Assembly (NCBI GenBank): GCA_902536775.1
Contig: CACAYX010000008.1
Location: 1 to 49,962 of the forward strand
DNA from: an uncultured Prochlorococcus sp.
GTDB taxonomy: Bacteria > Cyanobacteriota > Cyanobacteriia > PCC-6307 > Cyanobiaceae
Direction: 5' to 3'
Length of the DNA stretch: 49,962 bases
Position numbers and translations under genes: made by a program. The notes under the pieces are model-generated. The model made no database searches and was not told the DNA's origin. It saw only the letters and a program-made list of their open reading frames with translations. Shown piece by piece: positions 34,012 through 43,230 of the stretch; position 1 is the first letter of the stretch, and each line of letters opens with the position of its first letter.

Positions 34012-34116
34012 TTAAATGATTCCTATAGATCCAGCTGTGAAACCAACTGCAAGAAAAAAAACAAATTCGAGTAAATCTCTGGGTAAAGAATTTACAATAA
34101 GATTTATGTGAGTCAT
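34012..34116 (-). CDS. small membrane peptide (34 aa)
   Basis: MTHINLIVNSLPRDLLEFVFFLAVGFTAGSIGII*. Confidence 0.4.
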   Translation of the reverse strand: MTHINLIVNSLPRDLLEFVFFLAVGFTAGSIGII

Positions 34117-34340
34117 TTGACCTTGTGCTCCTCAGGTTTAATTTAGAAAATATAACTAATTATTTTTTCCGTCGAGGGAATTAAAAGTTTTTTTTCTTTT
34201 TTCTAAAGATTTCAGGAAAGTAAAAACTCGATAAGAAATTATTTTAGAAATCCTATTAAAATTTTTAGCCAAAATGATTTACGGCTCAAATTATGTTTAA
34301 ATGCTATATTTTTTTTATTAAATAAAAACTATGAGAATTT

Positions 34341-34505
34341 ATGGATTATAAAAAGAAATCCTTAAACAAATTAAATCAAAAAGAAAGTTACGAGGAAATT
34401 GACACTAGGCTGGCTTCTGGATGGTACGTTGATGCAGTTGATAATAAAAAAAAGAAAAAATATAAAACAGAAAAAGTTTCTTTCAAAATTTCCAAAAAAA
34501 TTTAA
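34341..34505 (+). CDS. small basic hypothetical (54 aa)
   Basis: MDYKKKSLNKLNQKESYEEIDTRLASGWYVDAVDNKKKKKYKTEKVSFKISKKI*. Confidence 0.5.
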   Translation: MDYKKKSLNKLNQKESYEEIDTRLASGWYVDAVDNKKKKKYKTEKVSFKISKKI

Positions 34506-34622
34506 ACTACATAATAATTCATAAAAAAAAGCAAAATAAACATTTTATTACTTAAAACTGATTGTATAGGTTTAGAAAGTGGCACAAATTTTTCAAAAAT
34601 GTATTCGTTGATACTTGATTTT

Positions 34623-34636
34623 GTACGGCTTAATAC
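34623..34636 (+). promoter_or_regulatory. NtcA-type box upstream of porin 1
   Basis: GTACGGCTTAATAC = GTA-N8-TAC, ~41 nt upstream of the start codon, -10-like TTTAAAT at ~34655. Confidence 0.4.
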
Positions 34637-34663
34637 ACTATCTTGAGGTGTACTTTAAATTTC

Positions 34664-34671
34664 GTGTGAGG
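34664..34671 (+). promoter_or_regulatory. GUGUGAGG leader motif, perfect complement of the Yfr1 core CCUCACAC (porin 1)
   Basis: TTCGTGTGAGGAAATTTATG. Confidence 0.6.
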
Positions 34672-34677
34672 AAATTT

Positions 34678-35739
34678 ATGAAGCTTTTCAAAAGCTTGCT
34701 CGTAGCTCCTGCATCATTAGGTCTTTTAGCACCTATGGCAGCAACTGCGAACGAAGTCACTATTAATGACTTTAATGCTGCAGAAGAAATTGCAGTAACA
34801 AATAGCCGTATAGACGGTTTAGAATCTAGATTCAATAATCTTGAAGCTGGTTCATTCTCTGATACAACAACTGCATCATTTGGATCTACATTCTACGTAG
34901 GTACTGTTGGTGAAGGTGTTGATGATGGAGTAGTAACATTCACTTATGATTTCGGTCTTGGTTTAAGCACATCATTCACAGGTGAAGATTCGTTAGATGT
35001 AGCTATGATCGGCGGTAACGCAAGTACAACAGCTGTTGACGGCGTTATGGGTGGAGACGGAACTGGCGATGCTTTAGTTCTCGATGGTGTTTCTTATACT
35101 TTCCCACTTGGTGGTTTTACAGTAACCACTGGAGACGGTGTCGGAGTTGATGATCTTAACACTGGCGCTTGTGCTTACAGTGCATTTACAGACACTATTA
35201 GTGATTGTGGTACATCAAGCGTTGGTGGAAGTGCTGATTCAGCAGTAGCTGTATCTTATGACTTCGGTAATGGATTCACAGCAGCTGGTGGATTAGGTTT
35301 TGGTAGTGAAGATCCTGGTATTTTCACTGATCAAGATGCTAGTACCATTGGTTTAGAAGGTGCTTATACAACTGATGTCTATGGTGTTTCACTTGCTTAC
35401 ACTGATGACGATTCAAATGGTGCTGGAAACTTTTATAGTCTCCAAGCTGCATTCACACCAGACTCAATTTATTCAATAAGTGCTGGATACGAAACCGATC
35501 AAGATTTTGATACTAACAGTCTGTTCATAGGTAGTACAATTGATGTTGGTCCTGGAGCATTAAGCGTTGGTTTATCAACACAAGGATTAGCTGATGATCA
35601 TGATGACAACTACATGTATGAAGCTGCTTATTCATATGATGTAAATGATGGAATGACTGTTACACCAGGTTTATTCCTCATTCAAAGCCCTGCTGATGAC
35701 CAGTTGGGATTAGTTGTTACAACAAGCTTTAGCTTCTAA
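34678..35739 (+). CDS. outer membrane porin (Som-like), copy 1
   Basis: Signal peptide MKLFKSLLVAPASLGLLAPMAATANE; beta-rich barrel repeats; C-terminal VVTTSFSF. Confidence 0.88.
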   Translation: MKLFKSLLVAPASLGLLAPMAATANEVTINDFNAAEEIAVTNSRIDGLESRFNNLEAGSFSDTTTASFGSTFYVGTVGEGVDDGVVTFTYDFGLGLSTSFTGEDSLDVAMIGGNASTTAVDGVMGGDGTGDALVLDGVSYTFPLGGFTVTTGDGVGVDDLNTGACAYSAFTDTISDCGTSSVGGSADSAVAVSYDFGNGFTAAGGLGFGSEDPGIFTDQDASTIGLEGAYTTDVYGVSLAYTDDDSNGAGNFYSLQAAFTPDSIYSISAGYETDQDFDTNSLFIGSTIDVGPGALSVGLSTQGLADDHDDNYMYEAAYSYDVNDGMTVTPGLFLIQSPADDQLGLVVTTSFSF

Positions 35740-35813
35740 GTTTATTTAAAAAATTTTAAATTAACTTTTTAATTAAAAAGAGACCTGCCTATGTGCAGGT
35801 CTTTTTTTTATGA
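34851..35813 (+). repeat. direct repeat unit A (~963 bp), identical to 36120-37082
   Basis: Constant offset of 1269; covers the porin barrel, stop and terminator. Confidence 0.9.
35778..35810 (+). terminator. Rho-independent terminator of porin 1
   Basis: AGACCTGC CTATGT GCAGGTCT TTTTTTT. Confidence 0.85.
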
Positions 35814-35882
35814 CTCTTTTTATTTTGTCTCTTAACAACTACCAAAAAAAAAATAACGTACTAATATGTATATTGTAATCCT

Positions 35883-35890
35883 GTGTGAGG
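35883..35890 (+). promoter_or_regulatory. GUGUGAGG leader motif, perfect complement of the Yfr1 core (porin 2)
   Basis: CCTGTGTGAGGACAAAAAAATG. Confidence 0.6.
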
Positions 35891-35898
35891 ACAAAAAA

Positions 35899-37008
35899 AT
35901 GAAGCTTTTTCAGCGTTTGCTGGTAGCTCCAGCAGCTCTAGGTCTCTTAGCTCCTATTTCTGCTAAAGCAAATGAGGTAAATCTCAATGAAATTTCAAAC
36001 TACTCTAATGTAGAAAGTATTGATTTTGCAAACTCTTTCAATAATGATGGACTGACAGAGAGTCCTTTACTAGCTGGTGGCGAAGGCCTTGTAGATGCTC
36101 CAGTAGATACTCCGGCTGATTCATTCTCTGATACAACAACTGCATCATTTGGATCTACATTCTACGTAGGTACTGTTGGTGAAGGTGTTGATGATGGAGT
36201 AGTAACATTCACTTATGATTTCGGTCTTGGTTTAAGCACATCATTCACAGGTGAAGATTCGTTAGATGTAGCTATGATCGGCGGTAACGCAAGTACAACA
36301 GCTGTTGACGGCGTTATGGGTGGAGACGGAACTGGCGATGCTTTAGTTCTCGATGGTGTTTCTTATACTTTCCCACTTGGTGGTTTTACAGTAACCACTG
36401 GAGACGGTGTCGGAGTTGATGATCTTAACACTGGCGCTTGTGCTTACAGTGCATTTACAGACACTATTAGTGATTGTGGTACATCAAGCGTTGGTGGAAG
36501 TGCTGATTCAGCAGTAGCTGTATCTTATGACTTCGGTAATGGATTCACAGCAGCTGGTGGATTAGGTTTTGGTAGTGAAGATCCTGGTATTTTCACTGAT
36601 CAAGATGCTAGTACCATTGGTTTAGAAGGTGCTTATACAACTGATGTCTATGGTGTTTCACTTGCTTACACTGATGACGATTCAAATGGTGCTGGAAACT
36701 TTTATAGTCTCCAAGCTGCATTCACACCAGACTCAATTTATTCAATAAGTGCTGGATACGAAACCGATCAAGATTTTGATACTAACAGTCTGTTCATAGG
36801 TAGTACAATTGATGTTGGTCCTGGAGCATTAAGCGTTGGTTTATCAACACAAGGATTAGCTGATGATCATGATGACAACTACATGTATGAAGCTGCTTAT
36901 TCATATGATGTAAATGATGGAATGACTGTTACACCAGGTTTATTCCTCATTCAAAGCCCTGCTGATGACCAGTTGGGATTAGTTGTTACAACAAGCTTTA
37001 GCTTCTAA
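35899..37008 (+). CDS. outer membrane porin (Som-like), copy 2
   Basis: MKLFQRLLVAPAALGLLAPISAKANE; barrel identical to copy 1, N-terminal ~80 aa divergent. Confidence 0.88.
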   Translation: MKLFQRLLVAPAALGLLAPISAKANEVNLNEISNYSNVESIDFANSFNNDGLTESPLLAGGEGLVDAPVDTPADSFSDTTTASFGSTFYVGTVGEGVDDGVVTFTYDFGLGLSTSFTGEDSLDVAMIGGNASTTAVDGVMGGDGTGDALVLDGVSYTFPLGGFTVTTGDGVGVDDLNTGACAYSAFTDTISDCGTSSVGGSADSAVAVSYDFGNGFTAAGGLGFGSEDPGIFTDQDASTIGLEGAYTTDVYGVSLAYTDDDSNGAGNFYSLQAAFTPDSIYSISAGYETDQDFDTNSLFIGSTIDVGPGALSVGLSTQGLADDHDDNYMYEAAYSYDVNDGMTVTPGLFLIQSPADDQLGLVVTTSFSF

Positions 37009-37082
37009 GTTTATTTAAAAAATTTTAAATTAACTTTTTAATTAAAAAGAGACCTGCCTATGTGCAGGTCTTTTTTTTATGA
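36120..37082 (+). repeat. direct repeat unit B (~963 bp), identical to 34851-35813
   Basis: See unit A. Confidence 0.9.
37047..37079 (+). terminator. Rho-independent terminator of porin 2
   Basis: AGACCTGC CTATGT GCAGGTCT T-run. Confidence 0.85.
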
Positions 37083-37134
37083 GAGGATGAAACTTGAAAA
37101 TTTGGTTAAATTATTAATTAGAGAAGAAATTTTA

Positions 37135-37278
37135 ATGACTCCGATATTTAAATGTTTAATTTGTAGAAAGGATATAGAGAGATCTAAAAAGACATTTTGG
37201 AAAAAAAAAGGGCATCTTTTATGTTCAACATGTCTAGACAATATAGAAAAAAATAAAATTGAGAATGTATTTTTATAA
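37135..37278 (+). CDS. small zinc-ribbon-like protein (CxxC...CxxC)
   Basis: MTPIFKCLICRKDIERSKKTFWKKKGHLLCSTCLDNIEKNKIENVFL*; start uncertain. Confidence 0.6.
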   Translation: MTPIFKCLICRKDIERSKKTFWKKKGHLLCSTCLDNIEKNKIENVFL

Positions 37279-37599
37279 AATAAATCTTTATTAAAATATT
37301 TAGAATATATCTTGTTTTTTTATCTTGTAAGTAAAAAAAACTAGCCAAACTAATTTTATAAAACGTAATTTATCATAATATGTTTTAAACTAGATATTTT
37401 AAAAAATTATCTTTGGTTGTTTCTGTAAATAAACCAATTTTTTTGGAAATGGTAAAGTAAGAAAAGTTATAAAAATAAAGAAAAAAAAATTTCTTCAATT
37501 AATTAAAAATTGAAGAAATGTAAAAGGTTTATGTTATTGAAATTGTAGTTTGATAGAGAATTCTAAACAATATCAGAAGAATGATTCTTCTACTAAAAT

Positions 37600-37707
37600 T
37601 TAGAACCAACCAGGAATGATTTGACCAGTTGTTACGTAGGCACCTACAGCTGCGACAAAACCTAACATTGCTGCCCAACCATTAAAACGTTCTGCTTCAG
37701 GAGTCAT
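37600..37707 (-). CDS. hli: high light inducible protein (35 aa)
   Basis: MTPEAERFNGWAAMLGFVAAVGAYVTTGQIIPGWF*. Confidence 0.92.
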   Translation of the reverse strand: MTPEAERFNGWAAMLGFVAAVGAYVTTGQIIPGWF

Positions 37708-38216
37708 GATAAAAAAGTAAAGTATGTAAATCATTGTAACAGGAAATGTAAAGCTTTGTAAAGTAAATTATCTGAAATAAACGAATATTTACTTTTTTTT
37801 TTGATATTTCCTTTAGCGATACAATAATGTTACATATTTGATGCAAAATTTTTATCCTTTCTTCTAAAAGATATTTAATGGATGTATTTTTATGCTCTCT
37901 ATGGATATGATAACGTTTTTAAATTCAGGTAATATTCTATTATTTTTTGTTGAGAAGATTTATCAAATTTAAATTTTGATCTTTTAAATCATTAACGAAA
38001 TTTTTATTTTGATATGCAAAAAATAATTGAAAACTAAACAAGGAAAATCCTATTACTTTATTGTTTACTTGTTCTTAAAATTCACTTTTTGAGATCAATT
38101 GGCTTTATTCTTTATGGATAATCTATATTCAGTATTTTGTTAATTAAAGCATTTTAAAGTTAATTTAAAGTTGTTTTTATTTATTTATGATTAATGAATT
38201 CAATTAATGTAGATGT

Positions 38217-38288
38217 GGGTCGCCTGAGATTCGAACTCAGGACCAGCCGGTTAAAAGCCGGATGCTCTACCGCTGAGCTAGCGACCCG
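38217..38288 (-). tRNA. tRNA-Lys(UUU)
   Basis: Minus strand GGGTCGCTAGCTCAGCGGTAGAGCATCCGGCTTTTAACCGGCTGGTCCTGAGTTCGAATCTCAGGCGACCC; full cloverleaf, anticodon TTT. Confidence 0.95.
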
Positions 38289-38464
38289 TAATGTTAAAAA
38301 GAATACATAATGAATTATCCCTTTTTAAGGTAAAAAAAACAACTTATTATCCTTACTTAAACAATTGCAATACAATTTTTAACTTAATAGATAAAAAATT
38401 TATAAATTCTCTCCTTATTTGCGTTTAAAAGCTAAAATATTTAATTAGTTATCAAATTAAAAAG

Positions 38465-38581
38465 ATGTTAAGAACTATTGTCGTTTTTGCCCCAATTATT
38501 GCTGCCTTGGCCTGGGTAGTATTTAACATTCAAAAGCCTGCGAGAGAGCAATTCAATAGAGACTTTTTGGGTAAGGATTAA
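38465..38581 (+). CDS. psbY: photosystem II protein PsbY
   Basis: [38 protein letters not shown]. Confidence 0.85.
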   Translation: MLRTIVVFAPIIAALAWVVFNIQKPAREQFNRDFLGKD

Positions 38582-38587
38582 TTCGAT

Positions 38588-40000
38588 TTGATAGAGAAAG
38601 AGGTAATAGTAATTGGAGCAGGTCTTGCAGGTTCAGAAGCTGCTTGGCAATTAGCAAACTACGGTGTGCCAGTTAAATTAGTTGAAATGAGACCTCTCAA
38701 ATCAACACCAGCTCATCATACAGGTGCATTCGCAGAATTAGTTTGTAGCAATAGTTTTGGGGCTTTAAGTCCAGATAGGGCTTCAGGTTTATTGCAGCAG
38801 GAGCTAAGAGGTTTTAATTCATTGATAGTTAATACAGCAGATAAATTTGCTGTTCCAGCTGGAGGCGCCTTGGCGGTGGATAGATCAAAATTTAGTAACT
38901 CTTTGACTGAAGTTTTATCTAATCATCCTTTAATCGAAATTAAGAGGTTTGAACAGTTGGACTTCCCAAGCAAAGAAAATATTACTATCCTCGCTACTGG
39001 TCCATTAACTTCAGATGAATTGTCCTATAAGATTCAAGATTTTACAGGTATTGATGCCTGTCATTTTTTTGATGCCGCTAGCCCAATAATTTATGGTGAT
39101 ACTATTAACCAAGAGATTGTCTTTAAAGCAAGTAGGTATGATAAAGGTGATCCAGCATATTTGAATTGCCCTTTAAATAAGGATGAATATATAACTTTTA
39201 GAAGAGAATTGATTGAAGGAGAGCAAGCTAATTTGAAAGACTTTGATAAAGAATCTGCTAATTTCTTTGAAGCATGTTTACCAATTGAAGAAATTGCTAG
39301 AAGGGGAGTTGATACTATGAGGTTCGGACCCTTAAAATCTATTGGGTTGTGGAATCCAAAATGGGGAGATTTACACGATAAGGAAAATAGATTGAAGAAG
39401 AGACCCCATGCAATTGTCCAATTAAGGAAAGAGGATTTAGAAGGAAAATTACTAAATATGGTAGGTTTTCAAACTAACCTTAAATGGTCAGAGCAAAAAA
39501 GAATATTTAGAATGATTCCGGGTTTGGAGAAGGCTGAATTTGTACGTTTTGGAGTAATGCATAGAAATACTTTTTTAGAGTCTCCAAAATTACTTTTACC
39601 AACATTGCAATTTATTAAAAGAGAAAATCTTTTCGCTGCTGGTCAACTAACAGGAACCGAAGGTTATGCAGCTGCAGCTGCTGGGGGATTGCTTGCAGGA
39701 ATAAATGCATCTTTATTAGCTAAGGGAAAAAAAACAGTAAGTTTTCCAAGTGAATCAATGATTGGTTCTCTTATGAATTTCATTAGTAATAGAAATAAAA
39801 TAATGTCTAATCAGAAGAAAAACAAATTCCAGCCAATGCCTGCTTCATTTGGTTTGGTCCCAGAACTAGCTAACAGAATAAATGATAAAAGATTAAGGTA
39901 TAAAGCTTATCAAGAGAGATCTAGAGAAGCCTTAAATGGGTTTAAAAAAATATTGGATTCATATTTTGAAAAAGACCACACACTTGTCGAGATTTATTAA
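38588..40000 (+). CDS. trmFO: methylenetetrahydrofolate-tRNA-(uracil-5-)-methyltransferase TrmFO
   Basis: [51 protein letters not shown]. Confidence 0.95.
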   Translation: MIEKEVIVIGAGLAGSEAAWQLANYGVPVKLVEMRPLKSTPAHHTGAFAELVCSNSFGALSPDRASGLLQQELRGFNSLIVNTADKFAVPAGGALAVDRSKFSNSLTEVLSNHPLIEIKRFEQLDFPSKENITILATGPLTSDELSYKIQDFTGIDACHFFDAASPIIYGDTINQEIVFKASRYDKGDPAYLNCPLNKDEYITFRRELIEGEQANLKDFDKESANFFEACLPIEEIARRGVDTMRFGPLKSIGLWNPKWGDLHDKENRLKKRPHAIVQLRKEDLEGKLLNMVGFQTNLKWSEQKRIFRMIPGLEKAEFVRFGVMHRNTFLESPKLLLPTLQFIKRENLFAAGQLTGTEGYAAAAAGGLLAGINASLLAKGKKTVSFPSESMIGSLMNFISNRNKIMSNQKKNKFQPMPASFGLVPELANRINDKRLRYKAYQERSREALNGFKKILDSYFEKDHTLVEIY

Positions 40001-40024
40001 AATGGGCTACTAAGACTTTAGAAA

Positions 40025-41569
40025 ATGAAAACGAATACAAGGAATTTCGATGTGATTGTAATCGGCTCTGGAATAGGAGGGTTGGTAACGGCATCACAAT
40101 TATCGGCTAAGGGAGCTAAAGTCCTAGTCCTGGAGAAATACATTATTCCAGGAGGAAGTGGTGGCTCTTTCAAGAGAAAAGGGTATACCTTTGATGTTGG
40201 TGCTTCAATGATATTTGGATTTGGTGATAAGGGTTATACCAATTTACTAACTCGTGCTCTAAAAGATGTTAATGAAAAATGTGAAACTATTCCTGACCCT
40301 GTGCAACTGGAATATCACCTCCCAAATAACTTTAGTATTTCTGTAGATAAAAATTATGAGCAGTTTATAAGTAAATTATCAGCTATTTTCCCCAAGGAAA
40401 AAAAAGGTATCAAGAAATTTTACGATACTTGTGCAAGTGTATTTGAATGTTTAGATTCAATGCCTCTTTTATCAATAGAGGATCCCAGTTATCTTTTTAA
40501 AGTTTTCTTTAAATCTCCATTATCCTGTTTAGGGTTAGCTAGATGGTTACCAGTAAATGCAGGAGATGTTGCCAGAAAGTTTATAAAAGACCCTGAACTT
40601 TTAAAATTTATTGATATTGAATGTTTTTGTTGGTCAGTAATGCCAGCTCTCAAAACCCCTATGATTAATGCTGGAATGGTGTTTACAGATAGGCATGCCG
40701 GAGGAATAAATTATCCAAAAGGTGGAGTAGGAACAATAGCTGAAAAATTGGTCTCTGGAATCGAAAAATTAGGTGGCGAAATTCGATACAAAGCCAATGT
40801 GAATGAAATCCTTTTAAAGGATGAGAAAGCTGTAGGAGTGAAGCTTCTAAATGGGAAAGAGATATATTCAAACATTATTGTATCCAATTCCACTAGATGG
40901 GATACATTTGGATTAAAAGATAATACTAAAGGATTAATTCCGAGTAAAAATGTGCCAAAAAGTGAATATAAATGGTCAGAAACTTACAAACCCTCACCTT
41001 CTTTTGTTTCGATTCACCTTGGAGTTGAAAAAAATCTAATATCTGATTATTTTAATTGTCATCATATAATCGTTGAAAATTGGGATGAATTAGAAAGTGA
41101 ACAGGGGGTGATTTTTGTCTCTATACCTACTTTGCTTGACTCGTCATTGGCTCCAGAAGGTAAACATATTGTACATGCATTTACTCCTTCATCAATGAGT
41201 GAATGGGAAGGCCTATCAAGGAAAGAATATTTGCAAAAGAAAGAAAAATATTTTTCATTTCTTGTTGAAAAAATATCAACTATTCTTCCTAATCTTGAAC
41301 AAAATATTGATCATAAAGAAATTGGTACTCCCAAAACTCATAAAAAGTTTCTTGGAAGATATGAAGGTAGTTATGGGCCAATTCCTAGTAAAAAGTTGCT
41401 TGGGCTTGTACCAATGCCTTTCAACACTACAAAAATTCAAAACCTTTATTGTGTAGGGGATTCTTGCTTCCCTGGTCAAGGACTTAATGCAGTTGCTTTT
41501 AGTGGATACGCATGCGCTCACAAAATAGGTGCGAAGTTAAACTTAAACAGCTTTAAATTGCCAGACTAA
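40025..41569 (+). CDS. crtH: carotenoid isomerase CrtH (CrtISO)
   Basis: FAD DVIVIGSGIGGLVTASQLS, GGSGGSFKRKGYTFDVGASMIFG, VGDSCFPGQGLNAVAFSGYACAHKI. Confidence 0.92.
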   Translation: MKTNTRNFDVIVIGSGIGGLVTASQLSAKGAKVLVLEKYIIPGGSGGSFKRKGYTFDVGASMIFGFGDKGYTNLLTRALKDVNEKCETIPDPVQLEYHLPNNFSISVDKNYEQFISKLSAIFPKEKKGIKKFYDTCASVFECLDSMPLLSIEDPSYLFKVFFKSPLSCLGLARWLPVNAGDVARKFIKDPELLKFIDIECFCWSVMPALKTPMINAGMVFTDRHAGGINYPKGGVGTIAEKLVSGIEKLGGEIRYKANVNEILLKDEKAVGVKLLNGKEIYSNIIVSNSTRWDTFGLKDNTKGLIPSKNVPKSEYKWSETYKPSPSFVSIHLGVEKNLISDYFNCHHIIVENWDELESEQGVIFVSIPTLLDSSLAPEGKHIVHAFTPSSMSEWEGLSRKEYLQKKEKYFSFLVEKISTILPNLEQNIDHKEIGTPKTHKKFLGRYEGSYGPIPSKKLLGLVPMPFNTTKIQNLYCVGDSCFPGQGLNAVAFSGYACAHKIGAKLNLNSFKLPD

Positions 41570-41585
41570 AAAGGATCATTCTGAA

Positions 41586-42092
41586 ATGATAGAAAAGTTT
41601 AAAACTCTTTTTTTTGTAAAAAGCTCGTTAATTTCTCTTTATTTAGCGCTTACAATTCCTTTACCATTTATTTCAATTGAAAAATTAAAAATTCCCTCCA
41701 TTATAATTTTTTCCTTAGGACTTTATTTGATAATCAATATCACAAGTGATTATGTAGAAACTTGCAGTAATAAAATCTCATACAAAAGTAGCTTTATTTC
41801 TAAATTCTTAGGGAAAAAAAATTGGGAGATTTCTTGGAAAGATATTAAATCAATCAAATCTTTGCCAACCAGTCAGGGTAGTAAAGTTTATTACTTTAAT
41901 ACTTTTCAAGGGGAAAATTTTCTTGTCCCACAAAGAGTGGCAAACTTTGAAAAATTCTTATTAATTGTTTCCAGTAATACTGGGATTGCTATTAATGAAA
42001 TATCTTACATATCACCTCTATGGACATATAAATTATTGACATTATTATCGGTATTAATGATTTCTGGTGAACTTTTTGCTTTTCTCAGTTAA
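41586..42092 (+). CDS. membrane protein of unknown function
   Basis: 168 aa with terminal TM segments. Confidence 0.7.
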   Translation: MIEKFKTLFFVKSSLISLYLALTIPLPFISIEKLKIPSIIIFSLGLYLIINITSDYVETCSNKISYKSSFISKFLGKKNWEISWKDIKSIKSLPTSQGSKVYYFNTFQGENFLVPQRVANFEKFLLIVSSNTGIAINEISYISPLWTYKLLTLLSVLMISGELFAFLS

Positions 42093-42826
42093 ATATTATC
42101 AATACTGAATCGATAACCTTGTTGTCTAACAGTGGTTATACCACCACCCTCTCCCAATCCAGCCTGTTCTAATTTTCTTCGCAAAGTTAATACTTGCGTA
42201 TCTACAGATCTAGGGCCACCACTGAAGGGCGGCCAGGCCATCCTTAAGAGCTCTTGACGGCTTCTTACCATTCCAGGTGGCATTAAAAGAGCGCAAAGCA
42301 GCGCAAACTCCCTAGGGCTTAATTCTACTGGTTTCTCGCTTAGAGTAACTTGTCTTAAAAGAAGATGAACTTCTAGAGGCCCAACCTCAACTTTTTCTTG
42401 TAATCCTATCCTACCCCTTTTTAGGAGTGTTCTGCATCGTGCTGCGAGCTCTTCGAGTCCAAAAGGTTTTCTGAGAACATCATCTGCTCCTTCATCTAAT
42501 AGATTTACTAGTGCTTCAACACCTGATCTTGCAGTTAAAACTATAACTGAAGACCCTAGTTGTTGGGCTAGTCTCATTGCAGTATTCTGCTCGAGGATTT
42601 CTGCGCTAACTAATAAGTCAGGAGACTGTTCTCTGCATAAGTCAACGGCTTCAGCAGCTGTTCCTACTGCTGCAGCTAAATGGCCATCTTGGCGAAGCCT
42701 TTGCACAAGGACTGTTCTAAGTGTGGGATGGGGTTCAACAACTAGAACTCTTGAGGGAGTTTGAGAGCTCGTAGGCAATTGTGAACTGCCAGGAGTTGAA
42801 GCTAAGATTTGCTCAGTTGATTGCAT
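42089..42826 (-). CDS. OmpR-family two-component response regulator
   Basis: Receiver domain with GADDVLRKPFGLEELAARC and winged helix ELSPREFALLCALL...RSVDTQVLTLRRKLE...VRQQGYRF. Confidence 0.92.
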   Translation of the reverse strand: MQSTEQILASTPGSSQLPTSSQTPSRVLVVEPHPTLRTVLVQRLRQDGHLAAAVGTAAEAVDLCREQSPDLLVSAEILEQNTAMRLAQQLGSSVIVLTARSGVEALVNLLDEGADDVLRKPFGLEELAARCRTLLKRGRIGLQEKVEVGPLEVHLLLRQVTLSEKPVELSPREFALLCALLMPPGMVRSRQELLRMAWPPFSGGPRSVDTQVLTLRRKLEQAGLGEGGGITTVRQQGYRFSIDNI

Positions 42827-42912
42827 TCTTAATTACTGTTTGGCCAGGCAATTTTTGATCGTCTTTAATAAGGTATAACAAATGAAAAAAAAAAATCAGA
42901 ATCTATCGAATT

Positions 42913-43182
42913 ATGACATCATTTGAAAACCCCAAAGCAATTCGTCACTTTCAATCAATTTGCGATAGTTGCCAGGACTTAGTTACGCGTTTTTATAAGC
43001 CATCTGATCTGAAATTATATGGTGATGGTTATCTCCAAGCATCAAGGAATTGCAGTAGTTTAGAGCAAAACGATCAAGAGTAATTAGAAAGATTAATTGA
43101 AAGATAAATTTTAGATCCGTCAAGTTTTATTGATCCAGGTAGGGATGGAAATAAAGGTTTTTTTGATAAAAAAAGTATTTAA
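42913..43182 (+). pseudogene. DUF6761-like gene interrupted by two in-frame TAA codons
   Basis: MTSFENPKAIRHFQSICDSCQDLVTRFYKPSDLKLYGDGYLQASRNCSSLEQNDQE*LERLIER*ILDPSSFIDPGRDGNKGFFDKKSI*; stops at 43081 and 43105, all one frame. Confidence 0.75.
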
Positions 43183-43230
43183 AATATTAATTTTTATTAA
43201 ACAATACAGTATTTATACTCACTAATTATC

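Noticed and set aside
40683-41521. ORFs 40683-40871, 40711-40893, 41199-41456, 41276-41521
   Set aside because: Shadow ORFs within crtH.
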